From the NCBI GenBank assembly GCA_964629475.1, contig CAZVQW010000032.1, positions 1 to 17,371 on the forward strand: a DNA stretch of 17,371 nt, given 5' to 3'. Each line of letters begins with the position of its first letter. Positions within the stretch are counted from its first letter, which is position 1. Below, piece after piece: positions 1 to 8,890 of the stretch. A program made the position numbers and the translations under genes. This stretch comes from SMWD01 sp964629475 (GTDB lineage Bacteria; Pseudomonadota; Gammaproteobacteria; Steroidobacterales; GCA-2729495). A model generated the notes under the pieces. That model ran no database searches. It was not told where the DNA came from and saw only the letters and a program-made list of their open reading frames with translations.

Positions 1-50
1 AACCAAAATCAGTCTACGCTGTGTATAGATTCGTTCGCTCCGAGAAACTT

Positions 51-1295
51 ATGACCATATTTATAATTGCAGTCTCCGTCGCGTTAGTAGTGTCCTTCAC
101 CTGCTCCATTTTCGAGTCGGTCTTACTGTCCATAAACCATGCCCAGGTACAGGCACTCGTGCGTGACGGTAAGCCGGAAGGGCATTTGCTGACCGAATTC
201 AAGCGTCATATCGACATGCCCATCGCAGCGATACTGATCGTCAACACGATTGCTCATACAATCGGTTCCACGGTAGCCGGTGCAAGTTATGCCGACGCCT
301 TCGATGCAGAGACACTGTGGATTTTTACCATCGTGTTCACGACAGCAGTGCTGTTGTTTACGGAAATCATCCCAAAAACCCTTGGCGTCACCTATGCATC
401 GCGATTGGCAAGACCCGTCGCATTTGGGATAAAGGCACTCACCGTCTTGCTGAAACCCCTTGTTCTGGGCAGTGAGCGAATCTCGCGCGCACTGCGCGGC
501 AACCACGAAGTACCCGTTACTTCCATCGAAGAAATTCGCCTGCTCGCGGCACTGGGACGAAGTGAGGGCGTGGTGGGCATGCGGACTGCCAGCATCATCG
601 AGGGGGCGACACACCTGCGCAGCCTTAGTGTTCGGAATGTCCTGCTGCCGCGCGGTGATGTTGTATTTTTTTCAGGACAGCTATCCCGAAAGGAAGCGCT
701 CGCAATCCTGGGGAGTTCCGGACACAGCCGGTTCCCGTTTACTCCCACGGACAAACTCGATCAGGCGAACGGAGTCGTATTGGCAAAGCATCTCATGAAC
801 TGGATGCTCGCCAACCCGGATCAGGAAATCGTCTGGCCCGAGATAGTACGCGACCCGGTGATCGTGCCGGACTCGATGACGCTGCCGACACTATTGCGAA
901 CATTCAAGAAGGCGCGACGGCATCTCGCGATCGTGGTGGACGAATATGGAAGTGTTGAAGGCATCGTGACGCTGGAAGATATATTGGAAGAAATAGTCGG
1001 TGAGATCATCGATGAACACGATACGCCCAGACAAGACATTTTGCGCCTGCCTGACGGCACGATGCGCGTTGCAGGCGATGTCGATTTACGCCGACTGTGC
1101 CGCTATCTGGAACTGGAATGGGAATCGGACGCAGACATCACAACCGTCAGCGGATTGCTGATGGAATCACTGGAACGGCTGCCTCGCGTCGGTGATCGCA
1201 TTCATTGGAGAGGATATCAGCTGACCGTCGTAACCATGTCGCGACGACGTGCGGGCTGGGTATTGATCCAGGCACTGCCGGCACCCACGGACTGA
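51..1295 (+). CDS. CNNM-domain (DUF21) and CBS-pair membrane protein, CorB/HlyC-type
   Basis: This is an inner-membrane protein of the CNNM/CBS family, linked to Mg2+/Co2+ transport or efflux in characterised members. With the ATG at 51 it has 414 residues. Hydrophobic segments lie near residues 2-24, 55-78 and 88-108, and the CNNM signatures NTIAHTIGS and TEIIPKTLG are present. The cytoplasmic CBS pair follows; its second half holds the typical HLAIVVDEYGSVEGIVTLED block and an EEIVGEI-DEHD tail, and the C-terminus looks like the CorC/HlyC transporter-associated domain. An in-frame ATG at 21 would add ten residues, but the start at 51 opens directly on the first membrane helix, as is usual in the family, and has a weak GAG upstream. 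The gene converges on the GGDEF/EAL gene with a 9-base gap. The family assignment is firm; the transported ion is inferred. Confidence 0.9.
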   Translation: MTIFIIAVSVALVVSFTCSIFESVLLSINHAQVQALVRDGKPEGHLLTEFKRHIDMPIAAILIVNTIAHTIGSTVAGASYADAFDAETLWIFTIVFTTAVLLFTEIIPKTLGVTYASRLARPVAFGIKALTVLLKPLVLGSERISRALRGNHEVPVTSIEEIRLLAALGRSEGVVGMRTASIIEGATHLRSLSVRNVLLPRGDVVFFSGQLSRKEALAILGSSGHSRFPFTPTDKLDQANGVVLAKHLMNWMLANPDQEIVWPEIVRDPVIVPDSMTLPTLLRTFKKARRHLAIVVDEYGSVEGIVTLEDILEEIVGEIIDEHDTPRQDILRLPDGTMRVAGDVDLRRLCRYLELEWESDADITTVSGLLMESLERLPRVGDRIHWRGYQLTVVTMSRRRAGWVLIQALPAPTD

Positions 1296-1304
1296 TTCAC
1301 TTGC

Positions 1305-3626
1305 CTAGAGCTTCTGCGGCCGCTGCACGTAATAACCCTGAACGTAATCGACCCCGACCTCCCGCAAAGCATCGAAGTCTTCCTGCTCTTCCACCTGCTC
1401 GGCAATAACCTTGAATCCGACGGTCTTCGACAAACGCGTGATAGCCGACACAACCTGATGATTCAGACTATCGTCCTGCAAATCGCTCGTATACGCCCCA
1501 TCGATTTTCAGAAAGTCGATCGACAGATCCTGCAAACTGGCAAAAGAACCGATGCCGCGCCCGAAATCATCGAGTCCGAACTGGCAACCCATGCCATGCA
1601 GAACGCCGACAAAACGACGTGCATGCTCCATGTCCGCCATAACCGCGCTTTCCCCGATTTCGAAACAAATCTGACTTGGGTCCACCTGACTGTGATCCAG
1701 ACAATCGACAACAAACTCCAGGAACCCACCCTCACTGAGCGTCTGCCCGGAAATATTGATGCTGCAACTCCGGCTTTCGGGCAGCCGAAGCGCACCCTGC
1801 CCGATTGCAGCCAGCGTCGCCTGCACCATCCACCGATCCACGGACGCCATCAACTGGTAGCGCTCAGCAGCCTTGATGAAGTGCTTCGGCAGGACAATAT
1901 TGTTTTCATCGTCGCGCAAACGGAGCAGCACCTCGACGGCCGGACCACCTTGCCCGGTGCCGGACATTGAAATTACCGGCTGGCTGTAAATCTCGAACTT
2001 GTCTTCCTTCAGAGCATCCTGCAACAGCCCGAGCCAGTGGATTTCGCCCCGTTGACGTGCCAAAGCCTCATCCTTGACCGAATAGACATGTGCCTGCCCC
2101 CGCCCCCGTTGCTTGGCGACGTAGCATGCGGAGTCGGCCGCGCTAAGAATCTCCTTGATGGTCCCGCTTTCACGGCCGATCTCGACCAGGCCGATGCTGA
2201 CACCGACGGTGAATATCCTGTCCTGCCAGACAAAACGGTAATCACGAACGGAACGAATCACGTCATCGGCAATCTGGCGTGCCTTGCGCAGCGGGCAACC
2301 GATCAGCAGCATGCCGAACTCGTCCCCGCCGAGCCGCGCGACGAAGTCTGAATCGCGGACCTGATCTTTGATAATGGCCGACAGCTCGCGCAGCATATTA
2401 TCGCCGGCCATATGTCCGCAGGTGTCGTTGACGGCCTTGAAGCGGTCGAGGTCCAGGTAACAAACCACGTGTGTTGAATCTTCATCGCGTACCGAGTGCA
2501 GCGAGTGCTCGAGTCGGCGTTCGAATTCACGCCTGTTGATCAGGCCGGTCAGCGGATCGTGAGCGGCCTGATAACTCATCTGCTGCGCCAGTCCGCGAGT
2601 CTCGGAAACGTCATGCATGATGACAACGACACCGGCGATTGAACCGTCCGGACTCTTGATCGGCGACGCGGTTAACTCGATTGACAATTCCGAATCGCCA
2701 TCATGCGAAACCATCAGCGCCCGGCTACCCATGCTGATCCGGCGGCGGTCACTCAGGCAGCGAACGACCGGGTCGCCGAGATCGCGGCGGTCACCCTCGT
2801 CGACGAGATTCACGATGTCGCCGAGCCGTTTACCGAGCACGGTCTGACGGTCCATTCCAATCAGCTTCTCGGCTGCGCTGTTCAGATAGTCGATCGCACC
2901 CTGTGTATCGGATGTGATGACGCCTTCACCGATGGATTCGAGCGTAATTTGTGCCTGTTGCTTGCTGCGGCCAAGCGTCGCCTCGACACTCTTTCGATAC
3001 GTGATGTCCTGGGCGACCGTCAAAATAGCCTGCTGACCACGATATTCGATCAACGAGCTGCGTGCCTCGACCCAGACACCCCGTTCATCGCCGTTGATCA
3101 GCTGAAATTCTACTGACTCATCAGACCCCTCTCCGGCAAGCCGCATCGTAATCGCATTGCGCATCATGGCCCGGAATGCCGGCCGCATCAGGTCCGTCAC
3201 CGGCCGACCGACCAGCTGCTCCGGCGCAAGTCCGACCGGTTCTGCGGCAACCGAATTGGCGAACACGATTCGCTCGCGGTGTACGAGCACAAGGTCCGGG
3301 ACTGTGTTGGCGAGTTCCTGGAACAGGGATTCACGCTGACGCGTCTGTTCGTCCTTCGACGCAAGCGCATCAAACAGCAGGTTGATTGTCCCGCCGAGCT
3401 CACCGAGTTCGTTTGGCAAGCCGCGTCGGGAAATACGCTGTCCAAACGCCGAAGCTTCGGCCGATTCGACAACATCCTGATGCAGCGCGACGACCTGTCG
3501 GCTAAAGCGCCGGTGACGGCGCCAGAACAACCAACAGGCAACGGCAAAGCCCAGACAGGCCAATGCCAATAACGGAATCAGCCAGGCTTCGATCATGCTT
3601 GGTAGAATAGCCGATGCACCCCTCAT
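1305..3626 (-). CDS. Membrane-anchored PAS-PAS-GGDEF-EAL cyclic-di-GMP protein
   Basis: This is a 773-residue cyclic-di-GMP signalling protein. One membrane helix lies at about 13-36, then a linker, two PAS-like sensor regions (about 100-210 and 222-340), GGDEF (about 350-515) and EAL (about 525-770). The GGDEF motif is intact at 433-437, and an inhibitory-site RxxD (R424, D427) lies five residues before it, so diguanylate cyclase activity with product inhibition is expected. The EAL signature reads EVL (E565), but the other expected catalytic or metal positions seem present: N624, E656, D686-D687, K707, E743 and Q763. The phosphodiesterase may therefore be active. A second Met at residue 11 (3596) starts right at the membrane helix and is a credible alternative; neither start has a strong ribosome site. 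It is divergent from the pcm-like gene across 121 bases. The input signal is unknown. Confidence 0.93.
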   Translation of the reverse strand: MRGASAILPSMIEAWLIPLLALACLGFAVACWLFWRRHRRFSRQVVALHQDVVESAEASAFGQRISRRGLPNELGELGGTINLLFDALASKDEQTRQRESLFQELANTVPDLVLVHRERIVFANSVAAEPVGLAPEQLVGRPVTDLMRPAFRAMMRNAITMRLAGEGSDESVEFQLINGDERGVWVEARSSLIEYRGQQAILTVAQDITYRKSVEATLGRSKQQAQITLESIGEGVITSDTQGAIDYLNSAAEKLIGMDRQTVLGKRLGDIVNLVDEGDRRDLGDPVVRCLSDRRRISMGSRALMVSHDGDSELSIELTASPIKSPDGSIAGVVVIMHDVSETRGLAQQMSYQAAHDPLTGLINRREFERRLEHSLHSVRDEDSTHVVCYLDLDRFKAVNDTCGHMAGDNMLRELSAIIKDQVRDSDFVARLGGDEFGMLLIGCPLRKARQIADDVIRSVRDYRFVWQDRIFTVGVSIGLVEIGRESGTIKEILSAADSACYVAKQRGRGQAHVYSVKDEALARQRGEIHWLGLLQDALKEDKFEIYSQPVISMSGTGQGGPAVEVLLRLRDDENNIVLPKHFIKAAERYQLMASVDRWMVQATLAAIGQGALRLPESRSCSINISGQTLSEGGFLEFVVDCLDHSQVDPSQICFEIGESAVMADMEHARRFVGVLHGMGCQFGLDDFGRGIGSFASLQDLSIDFLKIDGAYTSDLQDDSLNHQVVSAITRLSKTVGFKVIAEQVEEQEDFDALREVGVDYVQGYYVQRPQKL

Positions 3627-3747
3627 ACAACGTGGTTATTCACCATAATCCCGATGCGCGGGTTGTGTGTATCAGACATACTACTTAATCTACGCCCGTC
3701 TTTTGGCTCATTCTGGTGGGCTGCGTTAATTTTTTGGAAAATCAGCA

Positions 3748-4419
3748 ATGAATCTCGATACCGAATTTGCCCGCAAGAACATGGTTCGACAGCAGGTCCG
3801 CTGCTGGGATGTCTCCAACCCCAGGGTACTGGCTGCACTGGAAACGGTGCCGCGTGAGCATTTTGTGCCCGAACAATACACAGACCTGGCATTTGCCGAT
3901 GTCATGCTGCCACTCGATCCGGACGTCGCAGGACATGAGCAAAAGATGCTGAACCCGAAGCTCCAGGGGCGAATGCTGCAGGCGCTCGACGTGCTGCCAA
4001 CAGACCGTGCGCTCGTCATCGGTACTGGCAGCGGTTACCTGACGGCCTGTTTCGCACGGCTCGCGCAACACGTCACGAGTATCGACTCATCGGCGGGCAT
4101 CATCGACCAGGCCAGGCAACGTCTCGACGACCTCGGCATCGAAAACGTCGACCTGCTCAATCAGGACATGTTCGCTCAAGCGACGACGACCAGATTCGAC
4201 GTGATTGCCGTTACCGGCTCACTACCCGTCTACGATGCACGCATCGAAGCCTGGCTCAGGCCCGGTGGACGCGCGTTTGTCGTCGTTGGCACGGCACCGG
4301 CCATGGAAGCCTGCCTTGTCGAGCGCCCGGAAACTGGTGAGATCGCTTACCGCTCCCTGTTCGAAACCGTCATCCCGTCACTGGCGAATACCCGGTCTGC
4401 AGATCAGTTCATCTTTTAA
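3748..4419 (+). CDS. Protein-L-isoaspartate O-methyltransferase-like SAM methyltransferase
   Basis: This is a 223-residue Rossmann-fold methyltransferase of the PCMT family. SAM motif I is clear at residues 88-98 (ALVIGTGSGYL), and an acidic motif II residue (D113 in SID) follows. The N-terminus (MVRQQV, then a VPREHFVP block) is typical of Pcm. The region that in true Pcm reads roughly GHGQTISQP is here GHEQKMLNP (about 62-70): the Gly-Gln-Pro frame is kept, but the Thr-Ile-Ser core of the isoaspartate-binding loop is replaced. True protein-repair activity is therefore uncertain, and the natural substrate may differ. From memory, such Pcm-like genes next to tolC recur in gammaproteobacteria. 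The ATG at 3748 follows a weak GGAAAA. The fold call is firm; the substrate is not known. Confidence 0.85.
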   Translation: MNLDTEFARKNMVRQQVRCWDVSNPRVLAALETVPREHFVPEQYTDLAFADVMLPLDPDVAGHEQKMLNPKLQGRMLQALDVLPTDRALVIGTGSGYLTACFARLAQHVTSIDSSAGIIDQARQRLDDLGIENVDLLNQDMFAQATTTRFDVIAVTGSLPVYDARIEAWLRPGGRAFVVVGTAPAMEACLVERPETGEIAYRSLFETVIPSLANTRSADQFIF

Positions 4420-4440
4420 TGCTTCATCAAGGTGATATAG

Positions 4441-4500
4441 ATGGGTGCAGAGCCTTCAAGGCGACGCCCGCTCAGGAACCGGTACGACGCCTCAAGCTGA
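4441..4500 (+). CDS. Possible 19-codon small ORF between the pcm-like gene and tolC
   Basis: An ATG at 4441 follows a good Shine-Dalgarno sequence (AAGGTGA, 4429-4435) at 5-base spacing and runs 19 codons to TGA. The peptide is Arg-rich and has no recognisable motif. It starts 21 bases after the stop of the pcm-like gene, so it could be translated from the same message, or it could be the decayed start of a lost gene. The ribosome site is the only positive evidence. Confidence 0.2.
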   Translation: MGAEPSRRRPLRNRYDASS

Positions 4501-4543
4501 CACAACAGAGCAGGTCTGGTATACGGTGTCTGCACTGCAGCGG

Positions 4544-4571
4544 TTGGTCACCGCTATATCGCGTCTATATA
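4544..4571 (+). promoter_or_regulatory. Candidate sigma70 promoter for tolC
   Basis: TTGGTC (4544-4549) and TATATA (4566-4571) are separated by 16 bases, which would place transcription start near 4578, about 80 bases before the tolC ATG. The -10 matches TATAAT at five of six positions; the -35 is weaker. The -10 sits inside the palindrome CTATATATAG. This would make tolC transcribable independently of the upstream methyltransferase gene. Confidence 0.4.
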
Positions 4572-4588
4572 TAGGCTTAAGATCAAAG

Positions 4589-4604
4589 GCCTATCATAAT
4601 AGGC
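4589..4604 (+). repeat. Short inverted repeat in the tolC leader (GCCTAT-CATA-ATAGGC)
   Basis: Six-base arms GCCTAT and ATAGGC surround CATA just downstream of the predicted tolC start site. It could be an operator half-site pair or a small leader hairpin. The same arm sequence forms a gapless 12-base palindrome at 13305-13316 in the nrdJ control region. No terminator-type T-run follows. Confidence 0.4.
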
Positions 4605-4660
4605 AAAATTTCAAGGGTTCCCGCGCATCCGGACGGATGCAAATCAGGTATGTTTCCATC

Positions 4661-6079
4661 ATGAAGAAAATTTGGATTTTGCTGAGTTGTCTCGTAGTTC
4701 TGCTCATCGCGCCGCCGACCGGTGCCGAAAATCTGCTCGAGATCTATCAACAGGCCCTGCGCAGCGACCCGGGCCTCCGGGAAGCGGAAGCGAACCGCCT
4801 GGCTACGCTCGAGAGCAAGCCCCAGGCACTCAGCGCACTGTTGCCGCAATTGAACGCGGGTGGCAGTTACGGTTATGGCGAGGCCGATGGCACCAGTGTA
4901 TTCCCCCAGTCTATTCAGAATCCCGCTAATCCCACAGATCCCACAGATAGAATAACCGTCGAAGTACCTAACCAGTTCGACCAGGACTCGACGACGCTAC
5001 GCTGGAATGTCGATCTGCGCCAATCCGTCTTCAGGTGGGACCAGTGGGTCACGTTGCGTCGAGCCGACAAACAGGTCGCCCAGGCCGAGGCCGACTACCG
5101 GGCCGCCGAGCAGGATCTGGCGATCCGCGTCGCGACGGCCTATTTTAACGTGCTGGCCGCACAGGACACGCTCGAATCGGAACAGGCCGCCAAGGAGGCG
5201 ATCGCCCGGCAACTAGAACAGGCCAACAAGCGCTTCGAAGTCGGCCTGATCGCGATCACCGACGTGCAGGAGGCCCAGTCCGGTTATGACCAGGCCGTCG
5301 CGACCGAGATCCTGGCGAAACGCAGCCTCGCCACGAGCAAGGAATCGTTGCGTGAAATCATCGGTCTGTACCCGGAGGACCTGGTGTCGCCGAAAGACGA
5401 GATTCCGTTGATCAGCCCGCAACCGGAAATCGAAGACGAGTGGGTCAACATGGCCCTGCAACAGAATCTGACCCTGTTGTCCGCCGAGCTGGGTGCACAG
5501 ATTACCCGCGACAACGTCTCATTCCAGCGCTCCGGCCACTATCCGACGCTTGAAATTCAGGGCGCATACAACGGATCGGACGCCACGGGTGACAGAACCA
5601 ACCAAGTGGGCACAGGCCCTGAAACAACGCTGCCGACGGACAGCGACCGCAGCGGCTACGACATTTCCCTGCAACTCAGCATCCCGATCTTCAGCGGCGG
5701 TTCGGTATCGTCGCGAACCAAGCAAGCCGTCTATGAACATCGCGCCGCACGCGAGCGCTTCGAACGTACTGCGCGCCAGACTGAACGCGAAACCCGCGAC
5801 GCCTATCTCGGCGTCGTCTCCGAGATTGCGCGCGTCAAGGCACTCAAGCAAGCGCGTGCATCGGCGCAGACCGCGCTGGAGGCGACCGAGGCCGGCTTCG
5901 ATGTCGGCACCCGAACCACCGTCGACGTGCTGAATCAGCGCCGCCAGCTGTTCATTGCCGATGTGAACTACGCGCGCAGCCGGTACGACTACATCATCAA
6001 TGTACTCAGACTGAAACAGGCTGCCGGCAACCTGATGGTCGATGACCTTGTCGAGGTCAACGGCTGGCTCGGACCATAA
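4661..6079 (+). CDS. tolC: TolC-family outer membrane efflux/secretion channel
   Basis: This is the outer-membrane channel that docks with inner-membrane pumps and type I secretion systems to expel drugs and proteins. Starting at the ATG at 4661 it has 472 residues, normal for TolC. A Sec signal peptide (MKKIWILLSCLVVLLIAPPTGA) precedes ENLLEIYQQALRSDP, the usual mature start of TolC proteins. Two OEP repeats follow (about 25-235 and 260-460), rich in long Ala/Gln/Glu helices, with family features such as AEADYRAAEQDLAIRVATAYF, the repeat-start RFEVGL, GFDVGTRTTVDVLN near the C-terminus and a YDYI-N-LRLKQAAG end. An open frame extends to 4445, but those 72 codons precede an evident signal peptide and were excluded. 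The 3' end overlaps waaA by 23 bases tail-to-tail. Partner pump genes are not in this window. Confidence 0.93.
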   Translation: MKKIWILLSCLVVLLIAPPTGAENLLEIYQQALRSDPGLREAEANRLATLESKPQALSALLPQLNAGGSYGYGEADGTSVFPQSIQNPANPTDPTDRITVEVPNQFDQDSTTLRWNVDLRQSVFRWDQWVTLRRADKQVAQAEADYRAAEQDLAIRVATAYFNVLAAQDTLESEQAAKEAIARQLEQANKRFEVGLIAITDVQEAQSGYDQAVATEILAKRSLATSKESLREIIGLYPEDLVSPKDEIPLISPQPEIEDEWVNMALQQNLTLLSAELGAQITRDNVSFQRSGHYPTLEIQGAYNGSDATGDRTNQVGTGPETTLPTDSDRSGYDISLQLSIPIFSGGSVSSRTKQAVYEHRAARERFERTARQTERETRDAYLGVVSEIARVKALKQARASAQTALEATEAGFDVGTRTTVDVLNQRRQLFIADVNYARSRYDYIINVLRLKQAAGNLMVDDLVEVNGWLGP

Positions 6080-7337
6080 GCGGTTCGATCAGGTCCAGCA
6101 CACGCGTCAACGTACCGCGGTTATTATCAACGACTTTCTGGCCTGCGCCTCCGCGCCATTGGCGCTCGACCGGTTCACCGAATAGCGCGACAACCCGCTC
6201 GGCAATTTCGTTCGCATCATGCACAACCTGTGCGGCGCTGTCCTCGATCATCAGGTTGGCAATTTCCGGTGTATTGAAGAAATGCGGGCCGGTCAGCACC
6301 GGCAGACCGAGCGCAGCCGGTTCCAGCAGGTTGTGTCCGCCAATGCGCGGCGCAAGGCTACCGCCGACGAACGCGACATCCGTCGCTGCATAAAACGTCA
6401 TCAGTTCACCCATGCTGTCACCGAGATAAACACTGTCCGTTGCCGTGCACTGATGACCGCTGCTGCGTGTGACATAGGCCAGACCGGTTTTATCTATCAA
6501 CGATGCGACCGTAGCGAAGCGCTCAGGGTGACGCGGTACCAGCAGCAATAGCGCATCCGGGAACCGTTCAAGAACATTCTGGTGCGCAGCTAGTACGACC
6601 TGCTCCTCATCACCGTGAGTACTGGCAGCAACCCAGATCGGCCGACCGGGCGCGTGCTCGGCACGGAACGCCGTACCGCGACCGGGCACGAGCGGGTTGA
6701 GGTCAAAATCAAACTTGATGTTGCCGGTCACGTGAATACGCTGCGGACTCACTCCCAGTGACTGGAACCGCGACGCATCGACATCACTCTGCGCCGCAAT
6801 TACGATGCCATGTGACAGCGTCTCACGAAACAGTCCGACCAGGTGGCGATAACGTCTGGCTGAACGTGTCGAGATCCGGGCACTGGCCAGCACCAGCGGA
6901 ACCTTGCGCAAACCACATTCTCGAAACAGGTTCGGCCAGATTTCTTTCTCGATGATGATGACGAGTTCCGGTTTTGCCCAATCGAAAAACCGCCGTACCG
7001 CCCTGGCCAGGTCATAGGGCACATAACTGTGAATAACGGCATTACCAAACAAATCACGCACACGTTCGGCACCGGTCGGCGTCATCGTCGTCACGATCAA
7101 CTGGCGGTCCGGGTAACGTTTCAGCAAGGCGCGGATCAGCGTCGCCGCCGCCTGCACCTCGCCGACCGACACAGCATGAATCCAGATGCTCGATGACTCT
7201 ATTTGCCGGCCGGATCGACCGAAGCGCTCACCGATGCGTTGCCGGTAGGGCGGGTTATTGATGCTGCGCCAGTACAGGTGCACGATCAGCACCGGCGTAA
7301 GCAGGTAAGTCAACACGGCGTAAGCAAAACGCAACAT
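6057..7337 (-). CDS. waaA: 3-deoxy-D-manno-octulosonic acid (Kdo) transferase
   Basis: This is a membrane-anchored CMP-Kdo:lipid A glycosyltransferase (GT30) that adds Kdo to the lipid A precursor on the cytoplasmic face of the inner membrane. The 426 residues match the family (about 425). An N-terminal hydrophobic anchor (about 1-22) precedes the acceptor domain, whose signature HAVSVGEV contains the expected catalytic base Glu60. The ETEIWPN-type motif reads EKEIWPN (E130-N136). The donor domain shows TGNIKFD (204-210) and GGSLAPRIGGHNLLEP (325-340), the CMP-Kdo binding motif. The gene follows hldE after 45 bases on the same strand, so the two are probably one operon for lipopolysaccharide inner-core synthesis. 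It ends 23 bases inside the oppositely oriented tolC. Confidence 0.95.
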   Translation of the reverse strand: MLRFAYAVLTYLLTPVLIVHLYWRSINNPPYRQRIGERFGRSGRQIESSSIWIHAVSVGEVQAAATLIRALLKRYPDRQLIVTTMTPTGAERVRDLFGNAVIHSYVPYDLARAVRRFFDWAKPELVIIIEKEIWPNLFRECGLRKVPLVLASARISTRSARRYRHLVGLFRETLSHGIVIAAQSDVDASRFQSLGVSPQRIHVTGNIKFDFDLNPLVPGRGTAFRAEHAPGRPIWVAASTHGDEEQVVLAAHQNVLERFPDALLLLVPRHPERFATVASLIDKTGLAYVTRSSGHQCTATDSVYLGDSMGELMTFYAATDVAFVGGSLAPRIGGHNLLEPAALGLPVLTGPHFFNTPEIANLMIEDSAAQVVHDANEIAERVVALFGEPVERQWRGGAGQKVVDNNRGTLTRVLDLIEPLMVRASR

Positions 7338-7382
7338 GATGTTTTATCGCTGATCGTTGCTATTGAACGCGGGGAAACGAGT

Positions 7383-8810
7383 CTACGACAGTTTCCTGAG
7401 CGCATCGATGATCGCAGATGTCGAGCGACCCTCGCTGAAACTGAGGATTTTGACGCGGCCGCCGTTCGACCGGACTGCATCGGCACCGGCGATCTCGTCC
7501 GGCTTGTAGTCGCCACCCTTGACCAGCACATCGGGCAACAAGTCTGCGATCAAGGCTGCGGGCGTATCTTCGCCGAATGGCACGACCCAGTCGACCGCGG
7601 CCAATCCGGCGAGCACGGCCATACGATCGGCGACCGGGTTGACCGGCCTGCCGGGGCCCTTGAGTTTCGCGACCGATGCATCATCGTTGACGGCAACAAG
7701 CAACCGGTCACCGAGTGCCTTGGCCTCTTCCAGGTACGCGACATGTCCCTGGTGCAGGATATCGAAACAACCGTTCGTCATGACGATGCGCTCACCACGT
7801 CCACGCGCTTCATCCATCACGATCGGCGCCTCGGCACGCGTCAGCAGACCGCGTCCGCCGAATCCGTGTTCATGTAATGCGAGACGCAATTCCGAGGCCG
7901 TCACGCTGGCAACACCAATCTTGCGCACGACGAGTCCGGCGGCGAGGTTCGCGAGCGCAGCAGCATCGGCCAGCGCCCGGCCGGCGGCAAGTGCAGCGGC
8001 CAGCACGGCAATAACCGTATCACCCGCACCTGTTACATCGAACACCTCGCGTACGCGAGCCGGCAGGAACTGCGGCGCCTCACCATCCTTGATAACGACC
8101 ATGCCGCGTTCGCTAAGCGTCACGACCAGCGAATCGATATCGAGCTCGGCGCACAGCGCCTGGCCACGATCGGCGAGCTGCTGATCGTCACTGCTGCGGC
8201 CGACGACCGCCTCGAACTCGGACAGATTGGGCGTCAGAACCGACGCGCCACGGTAACGCGTGAAATCGCGACCCTTCGGATCGACGAGTACCGTCATACC
8301 GTGTGCCCGGCACTGCGCGATGATCTCCGGTATTCGAGCCAATGTACCCTTCGCATAGTCCGACAGTATGCAGACCGATGCCTGCGGGATGCGGCGCTCG
8401 AGTATCGGCCCCAACAAGCGGGCATCCTGTGTATCGAACGCATCCTCGGTGTCGAGCCGAATCAGTTGTTGATTGCGGCTCAGCACCCGCAGCTTCGTGA
8501 TCGTCGGCCGGTCTGCCGCCTTCGCAAGATCCGCATCGATGCCCTGCGCATCGAGCAACTCGAGCAGCTTGCTGCGATTTGCATCATCACCCGTGATGCC
8601 GACCAGCGATGTGTTGACACCGAGTGTTGCGAGGTTGATCGCAACATTCGCGGCGCCACCGGCACGAGCCTGCGCACCGGTGATGTTAACGACCGGCACG
8701 GGCGCCTCGGGCGAGATACGGGAGGTCGGGCCGAACCAGTACTGATCCAGCATCAGGTCGCCGACCGTCAGTACGTTGGCGGTGGAAAAATCCGGGACTG
8801 TCAGGCTCAT
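7383..8810 (-). CDS. hldE: Bifunctional heptose 7-phosphate kinase / heptose 1-phosphate adenylyltransferase
   Basis: This cytoplasmic enzyme makes ADP-heptose for the lipopolysaccharide inner core by two steps: phosphorylation of D-glycero-beta-D-manno-heptose 7-phosphate at C1, then adenylylation. The 475 residues match full-length HldE. The N-terminal PfkB-type kinase (about 1-318) shows GGAANVAINLA (51-61), DPKG (177-180), NLSEFE (195-200) and the catalytic DVTGAGDT (258-265, base Asp264). The C-terminal nucleotidyltransferase (about 340-475) has TNGCFDILHQGH with HxGH at 353-356 and ends in the SFSEGRSTSAIID block typical of this family. It lies 45 bases upstream of waaA. The start at 8810 has only a weak ribosome site. 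Repeat copy 1 begins about 80 bases upstream. Confidence 0.96.
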   Translation of the reverse strand: MSLTVPDFSTANVLTVGDLMLDQYWFGPTSRISPEAPVPVVNITGAQARAGGAANVAINLATLGVNTSLVGITGDDANRSKLLELLDAQGIDADLAKAADRPTITKLRVLSRNQQLIRLDTEDAFDTQDARLLGPILERRIPQASVCILSDYAKGTLARIPEIIAQCRAHGMTVLVDPKGRDFTRYRGASVLTPNLSEFEAVVGRSSDDQQLADRGQALCAELDIDSLVVTLSERGMVVIKDGEAPQFLPARVREVFDVTGAGDTVIAVLAAALAAGRALADAAALANLAAGLVVRKIGVASVTASELRLALHEHGFGGRGLLTRAEAPIVMDEARGRGERIVMTNGCFDILHQGHVAYLEEAKALGDRLLVAVNDDASVAKLKGPGRPVNPVADRMAVLAGLAAVDWVVPFGEDTPAALIADLLPDVLVKGGDYKPDEIAGADAVRSNGGRVKILSFSEGRSTSAIIDALRKLS

Positions 8811-8890
8811 CGGGTGTCGCTGTAATGGCTCAAGACGGCGCCGATATTAACATGCAGATCACTCCTCTCGTGGGGGTGTGTTTTGGCTGG

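Noticed and set aside
3623..3892. 89-codon upstream frame whose TGA overlaps the GGDEF gene ATG
   Set aside because: The stop/start overlap suggests coupling, but the frame runs antisense through the start of the pcm-like gene and has no coding features.
4561..4576. NrdR box in the tolC promoter (CTATATATAG core)
   Set aside because: The core matches, but the flanks do not give ACAC/GTGT and tolC is not a nucleotide-reduction gene. It is better explained as an AT-rich -10 region.
4445..4660. N-terminal extension of tolC from the alternative start at 4445
   Set aside because: It would place 72 residues before a standard Sec signal peptide and run across the predicted promoter.
4931..4948. 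Duplicated CCCACAGAT inside tolC
   Set aside because: Two 9-base units encoding Pro-Thr-Asp twice in a variable surface-loop-like segment; too short to be informative.
7203..8184. Open frames of 221-224 codons antisense to hldE/waaA
   Set aside because: Both sense genes are full length with all motifs; the antisense frames cross the hldE/waaA boundary or are Ser/Ala-rich shadows.
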